Shown: one piece after another, positions 1-10,300 of the stretch
Layout: each line of letters starts with the position of its first letter
Position numbering within the stretch: position 1 is the first letter of the stretch
DNA from: Patescibacteria group bacterium
Lineage (GTDB): Bacteria; Patescibacteriota; Microgenomatia; UBA10105; UBA927
Length of the DNA: 42,604 nucleotides
Assembly (NCBI GenBank): GCA_018821245.1
Contig: JAHJMO010000030.1
Coordinates: 1 to 42,604, forward strand
Direction of reading: 5' to 3'
Made by a program: the position numbers and the translations under genes
The notes under the pieces: generated by a model
The model's database searches: none
Seen by the model: only the letters and a program-made list of their open reading frames with translations
What the model was told of the DNA's origin: nothing

Positions 1-17
1 CCTAAATTAGGTTTTTT
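1..17 (+). terminator. possible truncated intrinsic terminator
   Basis: CCTAAATTAGG followed by six T residues has the form of a plus-strand intrinsic terminator. The visible stem is very short, and any further 5' arm would lie outside the window. It could end a plus-strand transcript entering from the left. Weak call. Confidence 0.2.
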
Positions 18-31
18 ACTTCTCCTAACCG

Positions 32-59
32 CCTACAACCTACAACCTACAACTAACAA
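32..59. repeat. period-7 microsatellite (CCTACAA)
   Basis: Three perfect copies of CCTACAA occupy 32-52, followed by one degenerate copy (CTAACAA, 53-59). The array ends at the stop codon of the minus-strand gene relic at 60-119. The rest of 1-134 contains no gene that I can support. Confidence 0.75.
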
Positions 60-119
60 CTAATTTCCGCACCCACCCTCCGGCAGGTACTCCACTCCCT
101 CAATAATCTCGTCGCGGAA
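60..119 (-). pseudogene. relic of a C-terminal tail homologous to the giant protein
   Basis: Read on the minus strand from 119 to the TAG at 60-62, this gives FRDEIIEGVEYLPEGGCGN. The giant protein ends in FRDTIFDGVEYTPKEGCGGN at 765-827. The two share FRD, GVEY, a Pro and the GCG end, about 12 of 19 residues, and about two thirds of bases with one codon gapped. A TAG at 123-125 closes the frame upstream, and homology stops where the MNT gene begins, so this is only a remnant. It lies on the same strand as the giant gene and downstream of it, separated by the toxin-antitoxin pair. It may be the end of a lost tandem paralogue, or a duplicated tail produced when the cassette arrived. Confidence 0.7.
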
Positions 120-135
120 ACTCTATAGAAAAATG

Positions 136-144
136 TGTTATACT
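136..144 (+). promoter_or_regulatory. extended -10 promoter of the MNT/hepT pair
   Basis: TGTTATACT is an extended -10 element (TGn followed by TATACT, 139-144). No convincing -35 box is present, as is common for extended -10 promoters. The expected start point, about 7 bases downstream, is near 151, almost at the ATG at 153. No Shine-Dalgarno precedes that ATG, so the transcript may be leaderless. Confidence 0.55.
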
Positions 145-152
145 ATTTTTAT

Positions 153-455
153 ATGACTCTACTTGCAATCATACAATTGCTTAATTCCCAAAAACAGGTA
201 CTTCAAACTTTTGGCCTTCGAAGAATCGGCGTTTTTGGATCTTGCGCTCGGGAAGAAAGTGCATCATCAAGCGACATCGACCTTCTTTTAGACTTTGACC
301 CGACAAAAAAAACATATAAAAAATTTATTGCAAGCACTGTATTTCTTGAAAGTCTGCTCAAACGGCCAGTTGACGCCGTGACGCCTCAAGCACTAAGTCC
401 CTATATTAAACCATATATTGAAAAGGATATTACGTATGTCCAAATCAGCAACTGA
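153..455 (+). CDS. mntA: MNT-family minimal nucleotidyltransferase antitoxin (MntA-like)
   Basis: This 100-residue protein has the minimal nucleotidyltransferase signature: GS at residues 29-30, the acidic pair in SDIDLLLDF (D41 and D43), and a likely third acidic residue in RPVDAV (D74). Family knowledge: MntA-type enzymes transfer AMP from ATP onto a tyrosine of the partner HEPN toxin and neutralise it. The length is typical. I chose the ATG at 153 over the upstream in-frame GTG at 135 because the GTG lies within the promoter, and starting at 153 gives the usual short N-terminus. No Shine-Dalgarno is visible. The gene overlaps hepT by 20 bases, so the two are probably translationally linked. 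The symbol is by family analogy. Confidence 0.85.
   Translation: MTLLAIIQLLNSQKQVLQTFGLRRIGVFGSCAREESASSSDIDLLLDFDPTKKTYKKFIASTVFLESLLKRPVDAVTPQALSPYIKPYIEKDITYVQISN
421..427 (+). promoter_or_regulatory. Shine-Dalgarno of hepT
   Basis: AAAAGGA lies 8 bases before the ATG at 436, inside the end of the MNT gene. It supports 436 as the start rather than the in-frame ATG at 418, which would sit upstream of this site. Confidence 0.65.
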
Positions 456-768
456 ATATATCCGGCATATTCAGGATGAAATAACTTTTCTCACAGAAAA
501 AACAGCTACGCTTTCGGAAGATCAATTTATGCATGATGAAGTACTCCAACGGGCATTTACACGGAGCCTCGAGATTATTGGCGAAGCTGTTAAAAATATC
601 CCAGACGAATACAAATTGTCTCACGTAGAAATCGACTGGAAATCATTTGTAGGCTTACGGGACAAGCTCATCCATCACTATTTTGACGTAGATTATGCGC
701 TTGTATGGGATGTTGTAAAAAATGAACTTCCTGATCTAAAAAACAAGCTGCTCCCGCTTATTGGCTAA
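436..768 (+). CDS. hepT: HEPN-domain toxin (HepT-like, DUF86)
   Basis: This all-alpha protein of 110 residues ends in the HEPN RNase motif RDKLIHHY (R75, H80, Y82), an exact match to the RX4HXY pattern of HepT toxins. In that family Arg and His cleave RNA, and the Tyr is the residue AMPylated by the MntA partner. The gene follows the nucleotidyltransferase with a 20-base overlap and its own Shine-Dalgarno, the standard arrangement of this toxin-antitoxin type. Its TAA stop (766-768) overlaps the TAG stop of the convergent giant gene (765-767), so there is no room for a separate terminator. All key residues are present, so the pair looks functional. DUF86 proteins without toxicity also exist. 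Confidence 0.88.
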   Translation: MSKSATEYIRHIQDEITFLTEKTATLSEDQFMHDEVLQRAFTRSLEIIGEAVKNIPDEYKLSHVEIDWKSFVGLRDKLIHHYFDVDYALVWDVVKNELPDLKNKLLPLIG

Positions 769-1382
769 TTCCCCCCACACCCTTCTTTGGGAGTATACTC
801 TACTCCATCAAATATCGTGTCTCGGAAATACTCGTAGCGCTCGGGCGATAATTTTTTTAGTGCGCACGGATGGGTCACGTACCACGCTGCTGAATCTGCA
901 AAGTCTTCATTGCAGCCCATTCGTTCTGGTGTTGAAGCATAATCAGTAACCGGTGGTGATGTATATGAAAATTTACTCCCATCGAATACACAACCGATGA
1001 TGTCATTCATGTAAGAAGATGGGTAATATAACTTCCTTAGATTTTCTGGTATATTTACTAAATTCGGTTGTTCCAAAAATACCAACTGTGAAGACAGCTT
1101 CGCATCAATCCACGCATGAATATATTCATGTACAAGAGTATTTTCGCTAGCTTCTTGAAATGGCGTTATCATCCAAATATGAGGGAATTCTGCTTGATCC
1201 GTACCTTGATAATGGCCGGGACTGAACCCAGCGGTTCTAAAAATATCAACATAACTTCCTGCAAAATGCCAATCCATAATCACTGGGATATGAACTCCGT
1301 CAAACATATTTGCCGGAAGCTTTGCCAATGTCTCATAGATAAAAAGTCTATTCGCATTATTGTAGGGTACGACGTCCACATG
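765..1382 (-). other. C-terminal HExxH peptidase module (M34/PPEP-like)
   Basis: Residues about 13737-13941. The zinc-binding helix is HEYIHAWID (H13821, E13822, H13825). About 70 residues on comes NEDFADSAAWY, with E13895 a likely third zinc ligand. An HExxH...E/D-x-F-A-E/D-S pattern is typical of the anthrax lethal factor and Pro-Pro endopeptidase (M34) group, whose members are secreted zinc proteases. The module follows a Cys-rich segment, consistent with action outside the cell. The fold assignment is inferred from motifs only. Confidence 0.6.
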
Positions 1383-4300
1383 ATTACAAAATGTTGCTAC
1401 TTTATACTCTCCGTTTTGACATTGCAACGGACAATCACCCGAAGTGCTTCCCACGATTTTATCCTCTACTGAACACGTACTTCCTCGTCTTTCTAAACAC
1501 AAACCATTACTGCACCCATTCCGACATGTTTCCACGTGTTTTGTTATTGCTTTCCCTTTTTGTGACGAATCAAGAATATAGACGTCATTTCCTTTGCATA
1601 TTCGATCAATATAAGCCGCAGTTGATGGCGCACACGTTTCTGGCTGCATAATCTCCCAATTTGTTCCGTCTGCATTGCACTTTCTAGCACATGGGTATTC
1701 ATACGAATATTCAAATTGCTTCCCTGGTTCACATCGTTTACCAAATGTTGTACATTGAAATCCCCCGTCAATGATCTGTTGGTTTACACTACAACGGTAC
1801 TGTCTAGCAATCGATTCACAAGAGGGCACTTGAAATGTTGGATGTATGTCACAAAATGCATTACCATCACAGCGCTGTAATATATTTCCTGTCCGAACAT
1901 CGGTAATCGAGGTTAAATCTGCACTACAGACAAATAGCGATACAACAGTGGAATAATCCCTTACTTGCTTCCAAAACCCCGACTCATCGCATCGAAATGG
2001 AGCTCCTCCAATAACATCTATATCTCCAATATTTTCACAACGCGCGACTTCTTGTACACATCCTTTTTCAGGATCACATTGGCCTTGTTTACAATACGTA
2101 ATCGACGTATTGTCCTCAATATACGACTCTTCCGCAATTCCCGCTTGGAGAAATATATCTATTTCACTTTCTTCTTGTATTCTCGAGTTTGTATTATCAA
2201 ACTTATAATGAACATTACCTTTCAAAGAACAGGTATTGATCACTGGTTTTAACTGACAACATACTCCATCCGATCCACACTCTTTATTTACGCCGCAACC
2301 AGCACTGCACGCACCCAACCTACAGTAAGTACCATTCTGTTCAAAAAGAGGCACGAGTTGCTGACTTGGTGGAATTGGCGGAGGTTTATAAAGCGTAAGA
2401 AATGCCAGGTATCTTTGTAGAGTGGCAAAAACATAGCCGGTTGAATCAGAAAGCAACGTGCTTAACCCACCCACAAGTACTACGTTCCCCATCACCTTCC
2501 ACGGCGCCCGCAGGAACCACGGACATGAACCGCCTTCTTCTTCATCTTTTTCCGCTTGCCCCGCGGAGTCTTGACGAAGTGGGGCCGCATACACCTTCTG
2601 CGCTATACCCGCATCAGAAAGGCATTTTTTGATATTAAATTTGCTTGCTTGTTCTTCTTGGATGTCTTGGAGCTTATTCTGCAATTGTTGCTCGTATGCA
2701 GGACTCGTAAATTTTTCTATGTACTTCAAAATTTCGCTCATTGATTTTGGTATCTGCGTCTCCCCTTTCAAAAGTGCTTGAGTAAATGCCAAAGCCGACC
2801 GCATAAGGGGAATTTCATGCAACGTACTATGAAGAAATTCCTGCGCTTTCGCTATTTGTCCTGCCTTTATGAGTCGGTCCACTAAAACTTCTGTGTCAAG
2901 CGCATTGTTTCGTAATTCTTGTTGCACAATATAATACACTGCCTGTTTTGCTTCCGGATGGGCTTGGAGATACGTTTGCAGATCAGCCAGTGTTACTAAA
3001 GAGGATTGCTCTGCAATGTTTTGATCTTTTATGGAGATGAATTGAAGATATTGCCTAAGTTCCGGGGCTTTTTCTATAAATTCGCTCGTATGTCCAGGAT
3101 TAAGATAAAATACTTGGTCACTTACCGGAACATCCAGACGGGAAGAATAATTGGTAACGAGTTGTCCGGGTGTTTGAACGGAGGATTCGTAGGTACGAAC
3201 TTCGGTTTGTTTTGTCTTCAGTTTATCTTTTAACTCCATCAGTGTTGCCGGCGCGTTTGGGTGTTTCACAATCTTAATAAGATCAAATCGCTCACCCAAC
3301 AGTCCTGCAAATGGCAGCGGCGTATAGTAGTAAGACGTTACTGTTACTCCCGGAGTGTTACCAAGAAGGTCGAGAAAATCCGCTGTTTCCTGATCAATGA
3401 CATTTGGAAGCTGGCTATATATAACACCATCGTTCTCGTCTAACAACCTCCATGCTTGGTCAAGCATGAGAAAATACAACGCATTATGATCGTCATTCGG
3501 AATCATCTTAAATCCCCCAACCGGCTTAGCAACGATCATGTCAAATGTTTTCTTTGGCTTATGTGCAAGCCAATCACGGAGTTGCCTCCACGGTGAATTC
3601 ATGCTGAAAAAATCTAACAAATCACCTTCAATAAAATCATGGTTCTGTTGATTTTCTGATCTGTCACCTTGCGAAAGCCCAACTGCAACACCCTCATCCG
3701 CAAGATCGTCGGCAAATAAATCTGGGAGGAATTGTCCTTTTGGTGCGAATAAATCCAAAACCACTACAGAGTCCCCTCTTTCTTTCTTTTTCTGTAAATC
3801 ATCGATAATTGCCCTTCCTTGACGGTCACTTGCTACAGGTTGGAAAAAATTGGAGTATTTTTCCAGTTCGTCACCGAAATTACCTATCACTGCCCAGCCT
3901 GTTTCCAAACTCCGACTGTTTAGTTTTTCAGCCTCCGCAAGCCTACGAATATCTTCCCGCGCCTGACTCCAGATATCAAAAAAACTCTTTTGTGGCTTTT
4001 GCAGTGCTGCTGCGACAGTTTTGAAGACATCAGCAGCCTGCTCCAACCACCCTTTTTTTGCTTTCTGCAGTGAAACCTGTGGCACGCTGAACTCGTAGGT
4101 CTGCATCTGTCCTTCTTGTATTTCCTTCATATACCTCATTCCCCGTACGAGCGTCTGATACCCGTGAGTCTCTGCATAGTTTGACGAAAATCCAGTAGAA
4201 CTCCCTTCCACTATTATCCGAAACATACGGACATCTGCTGGATATACGTTGGGATACTTACGCATTTCAGAGAGAAGTTGGCCTGCTAACGTCTCCGAAT

Positions 4301-7300
4301 AATCCATGAGTGCTGTGCCTATCCCCTTTCCTGTGTAAAAGTCATTGACCTGGACATCTGCATAGACAGTGATGCTTTCATTCTGTACTACTCCAGGGGT
4401 AAATTGAATATCAATATTTGCAATACGCCTATTATTTTCGTCACTCACTGTTACCCGTGTGATATAACCGGTCTCTAAGCTTCCTTCCGATAATTTCGAA
4501 AAAACCGGAAACGCTCCTTCCAGTCGTACCGGAAACGGTGTTCCTTCAATCGTTACGTTTCCGGAACCTCGAATATCTATTCCGTCCTTCGTGATAGTAA
4601 ATGTAGCTAAATCGGAAGGAATAGTTACTGTTGAAACACGTTGCCCGCGTATCCCCTGCAATTGGCTTTGGAGCCACGTCCAAGCGCCTTTGATCAAATC
4701 CGGGCCTTTGATGACGACAGTCGGCATCCGTGTAGATGATTCATAAAGGCGCACTTGACTAGTGCCTCCTCTCCAAAGTTGACGCATAAACACCGCGGAT
4801 TTCAGCCGCATAACCTTTGCTTTCCAGACTGAATTACTAACCCCCGCTTCGCGCGCTATGTCAAACCCGGTGTTTTGCAGAACCGCATCAATCTGATTTG
4901 CTGTCCTCCACCAATAGCGGATAAATACCGGCAATGGAGTATTGAGAAACTGGTTCTTCCACAAATTAAACTGAGTGGAAAACCGGTTATAATGTTCCTG
5001 CACGGCCAAATAATCTAATCCGCGATATGCATAGCGCAGATATTCACTCTGTTTTTTTATCGCCTCTGCGCTGTACCGCTTATTTCGGGCATTCCGCGCA
5101 TATGCCGGCCATTCAGCTTTCGCCTTAGTGACCATAGATAAGGCCAGTTGAATTCGCGAGCGCAAACTCTTATCGATCTGTTTCAACCGATATTTCACTG
5201 CAACAAATTGTCTGACGGGTATGAGGCTCGCCAGCGGTTTGCCGACGGCAACATGCGATTGTCCTGTGGTTACTCCGCCTAATGGGCCATCTATTATCTC
5301 CTCGGGTGGATTATCGAGCCAGTCGTCTATCATAAATATGCTGTTTGTCTTCTCGATGTCTAATATAAACTTGGATGGGTTCGAGGAATCCCTATATGTA
5401 TAAATGAAATATGCTACACCGGTATACCGGCCGGCGGCGTCGCGGTCCAGCACAATACGCCTATATGACGCTCCTTCTGTGAGCACTAAATCACTCTCCT
5501 GTACGGTGATCCCGTAGGCTGATAATTCAGACCGCAGCGCGGATTCAGTTACAGAACTGTCCATGTAACTGCGAATCCTTTCATGCACTACATCGGTAAG
5601 CTGACCTGTGCTCTCAACCTGAAATATTTGACGAGCGATATCCTGATTTATCCCGATTTTATCTATCACATTAAGGAGTCTATTATCGGAAACTATGATA
5701 AAATGTATGCCGGTTTCGTTCTCCGTCTCAATCAGTGCATAGTCGCCGAACCGTACATATCCGGAAGTTATTAAACTTCGAATTCCCTCCTTATCCAATC
5801 CAAAGGTTTGACTAAGTAAATCATACGTATTCCCCAATGAATTTCGATCAATTCCAGCCCGCGGATCTCCTATTATCGTCCTTGCGTATCGTTGAAAAAA
5901 CAGGGGATAATATCCTTGGAAATCTGCCGCTTGCACGGCTAAGCTATTTTTTCCGGTATCATCTTCAAACGGCCGGATATCATGAAGCAGCTCTTCGCCG
6001 CGCACCTGATAGTCGTCTGCCCAACTGTTAAACGTCGGGGAGACAATGTATTCCTGATATTGCCCACCGCGATTGGTAACTATAACATACGCTTCATAAT
6101 ATCTCCCGCCCAAAGAGATATAACCAATCGGGATTATTGCAGTTTGCCCGTCTGCCACTTGGTATTTTTTGTATTGATAATAATTCCATACGCTATCGGC
6201 TATTATATATCTTTGTACACTGCCTTGAAAAATAAATACAGGATCCGTCTTTGATAAATATTCAACCGAGCCGTAAAGATTCAGCTTGCCTGCTTGAATA
6301 TCAACTCCGCTGTTTATCCGACTCATAATCATAAGCTTATCCTGCCATGCTGTTACCGCTTGTGCCGGATCGACGGAAATAAACTCTGACGTATCGCTGA
6401 CCATGGCGATATTGCCGGACCCGTCCAGCAGGGGAATGAACCGCAATATGACACCGTTATTTGAAATCAGCGGAGCTCCCCATGCAAGGTCTTGTCCTAT
6501 TTTGCTAAACAGCAAAGAATCCAGCTCTCCTTCAGTAATGGTTTCATACCAGTATGTTTTATAATAATGATAAACTTTATTTCCGTCCCAGATCCCATTG
6601 GGAAGATTTTTTTGCATCCACTGCAGTAAAATCCCCGGCATTTCTTCGGGTGAACCGGTCGCAATTACCTGTTGTAATAAAACGTGCGATGCTGAATAAG
6701 TAGAATACGTCCTCAGTATCATATCGCCAACCATTGAGCTCAATCCAGGGTCGTCTTGAAATTTGCCGGCATTGACAAAAAGCTCTTTCGGCACCGGTAC
6801 TGCCACCACCGTCATCGGGCCTAAGGTTTGTCTGTCACCGGCTGAATCTAATCCGAACATGTCAGAAAAATGAAATGCGCCGTAATCTTCATTATTCGGA
6901 TAATCGTCTGCATAGTCATAGGCGCCGATGGTTCCGATAACCCATGTTTGGCCGTTTGCGTCCACAATTACAGTCCATCCGTTGTCCCAAAGCTGTCGAT
7001 TGGCAATTGACGGATCACCTGAAAACGGGATAAACAAATCCTGCAGATTTTGCCGCAAATCTACGGTCTCGATGGTGTATGCACGGTAACCGGACACGGA
7101 ACGCATGGGGTGCGGGATGCCGACCACGCGCACGCCTGCCAGATCTTTCACTTTCGCCTCCTGCATGTTCGCTATTTCCTCCGGCGTATAGCCAACAGCT
7201 ATATAGCGTTTGCCCTCAGCGTCCGTGAATAATACCCCCTGCTGGACTTCTTCTCCCGGCCGCGCGCCGATGTCAATTATTTTTGTAGTCCGGAGGATAT

Positions 7301-10300
7301 TGACGTTTACCCCCAGCGGCACGCGAATGCCTGCGCGCACTATTAGCCCGCTTTGTGCATCTGTTATTGTATTCTTATCAAACAATATCCCCGCCTCGGC
7401 AAGCGACTGCAGATTGCTGTCGGAAATTTCATACAGGTACCGTTGAAATTGCGAAACTCCCATATTGCCTAGCAGATATTCCGTTATCAATCCCGGATCC
7501 GCACCGCTTTCTGACCCGCCTGCCTTATCTACCATCTGTCGCAACACACTGGTAAACAAATCTAAGCTCTTGATTGATGCGAATTCAACCGCCAACACCT
7601 GATGACTCTGCATACGCTCATCTTCACTTAGCTCACTGTCTGTTAATTGGATACGTCCGGCTTCATCCAACACGAATACCATTACGGCATGTCCATCTGC
7701 CGTCAGGAAATACCGGTTGAACATGTTTGTCTGATATACTGCGCTTCCCATGACACTGAAGCTGTTTATGACATCTGAAGCTAGATATTTCTGCAGCGAA
7801 CCGAACAATTGCTCCGGTATATTAAAGGTTGCCGGTTCTCTTACATTGACTACGCGGACGCCGGTCACCTGAAAAGTGTCAGTGGTGATAGCTGATAATG
7901 CCTGCTGTATGATAGTAGTATTCCTGCCAAAATTTGTTTGGTCAAAATCCTTGCTGAACGGACCAAGTTGAGGAAAATGATCAAGTAATCCCGTAATGGC
8001 ATAGTAACTTTGTTGAGCATCATAAGTATCATGAACTTGATCAACCAATGTTCCTATCACCTCTTGATCTGCAAATTTCGGACGTATCACTGCCGTAGTT
8101 ATTGAACCGCCGGAGATGCCTGCATCGCGAATTGCCGGCCAATTGCCTGCATCTTTCTTTGGTATGAGTACCGCTTGTCGTACCACTCCTATAGCTCCCA
8201 GTCGTTTGGTAATGATGCCGAATGCCCAATCGCCGGAAACCGGGTATGCTCTTTGACCGGTTATAACACTCTGCCATTGATCTACCGGAACTAATAATAA
8301 TAAATTCTGGGCATCATAATCATTTGATATTATCTCTGTCTGAATAATATTCTGGTTTAATGTTGTTGATTCTCCGCTATGAGCATAGGATCCCAATATC
8401 TGTTCCGCGGTATCCAGCCGGCTGACTGCTTCTGCCTCGCTTGCGACTTTTGCCTGCCCATGCTCGTATACGCTGCCGATTTCAAGACCAAGTGTGGCTG
8501 ATGTTACGACTTCCGAAGGCAACGTATTGAGTAGCGCTAGTTCATTAACGACATGATATGCCAAACCTATTTTATTCACCGGATCATAATCTTTGTTGCA
8601 ACTGTCACAATTCCAGTAAGTTCGTGGGGCACGGTTGGTAATTGTAGTGTATGACGGCCCATACCGCGTAAATTCGTCTTTAATGTATGTCGCTACCCAA
8701 AGTTCATTGGGTACCAAATTCGAGTTCTGACTCATCCAAACAAATTGTCCTTCCCAATCATAATTTCTGGTCATAAACTTCAAAAATAAAGTATAATCCC
8801 ATAGGGCGTAGTCCAGCCGCCCTTCGTTTTTGTTCAATAGATACACCAAAACATCTTCCGAAGAAACCGGTCCGCCTGTCTCTTGATATTCTCGCATGAC
8901 GAAATCTGCAATATCGGCAAAATACATTCTGGTGAATTCGTCTCTTTGAAAATCAATTTGATAATCACCTTGAATACTCAAGCCCAACAACCAAATATGA
9001 TGATTTAATCCACTGGGAATATTGGGATTCCAAAAATCTCTTATAGTTCCCATGATGTACCTGCTTGCGCTGACGGTATCGTACACGCCATTTTGAGAAC
9101 CTATTCCTTCCTGCCACATCCACTCAATGCCTGCACCGTTTTCTGAATTTAACTGCCACCCTCCATCTGTCCTAACGAGTGGTTTTGATAAAAATTCCTG
9201 CCACTTTTCGTTTTCCTGAATATTTTCCTGATAATAAGACAGTTCTTTATATCCCGGATGCTTGTGCCAAACCGGTCGCTGTCCGGTTTCGGCTTCGTAG
9301 CGGGAAATCGCACTGCTTAATATCTCGTCAATCGGACGGTAATCTGAATTGTCGGGCAAACTGCTTAACAATTGGTCTGCCGCCGGCTCTTTGACAAAAA
9401 GATCACGAACGAAGTCAACTGCCTGTAATACTCCCGGTATAATTTCTGCAACGAACGGCACCGCGGTCCGCAGGTCTTTGACTTCATTGACTACCGGAGC
9501 AGCGACACTAATGAGCATTGTTGTTAATACGGCACGGCGTAACGTATTTTGCCAGTTTTTCAGCGGCCGCCGTGCCTCCGTTCGGGCCCGGCGCTCGGTA
9601 CGCCAGTTTTCCAACTTTATAAACAAATTTTTTGTCGGTTGGCGGACTATCCGGAAATAACTTGTCAATAACTCATCGGTATAATTCTCACTGAACACAT
9701 CAGGATTTCTTACATTGTCCAACGCTTCGACAAAGACCTCTGCATCCAAAACCTTAGGATATTTGCCAAGCCATGCTTGGCCAAGTGCAGCCAGTTCGGC
9801 GCGTTGCCTTTTATATATTTCCCCGGATGCTTTATACCTCTCAACAATATTCTTTATCCCGCGCAGTCTTGACAGTTCTAATTGCCGGCGCGTGTCTTGC
9901 TCAAACCGCAGCTGTTCAAAAGTCAGGCCTACCGCAGTGAGAAGTTTGATTGTCGGTAAATCCCGTTCGTAATCTGCAAAAAGCAATCCGCTCTTTTCTG
10001 CTAATTCCGTAGCTAATCCTGATCTTTCCAGGTATTCCAGATAGGGATCTATCAGCTGATTGAGGCTTTCGGTTGACTTGCGCGATTTTAGTCTTTGTCC
10101 AAACGCAATCCCCTGCCTGTCAGGACCGCGACGAAATGCGATATCCAGCTCTTCAAATTGCGTCTGATAATCTTTCGCTGCATCTTCTAATTGAGCGTTA
10201 TACGCTTCAAATTTTTCCGGTGTATTGCCGAATTCCATGCGTAATTGCCGCAGTCTGTCACGCAAATCAAGCAGGCTGACAAGCTTGCCTCCTTCTTCCT

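Noticed and set aside
32-59. CRISPR-like array
   Set aside because: Units of 7 bases without spacers are a microsatellite, not repeats with spacers.
135-152. Upstream GTG start giving a 106-residue MNT protein
   Set aside because: It would start within the extended -10 element and has no ribosome-binding site. ATG 153 gives the normal N-terminus.
418-435. Upstream ATG start for hepT
   Set aside because: The good Shine-Dalgarno at 421-427 would lie inside the coding region. ATG 436 is correctly spaced from it.
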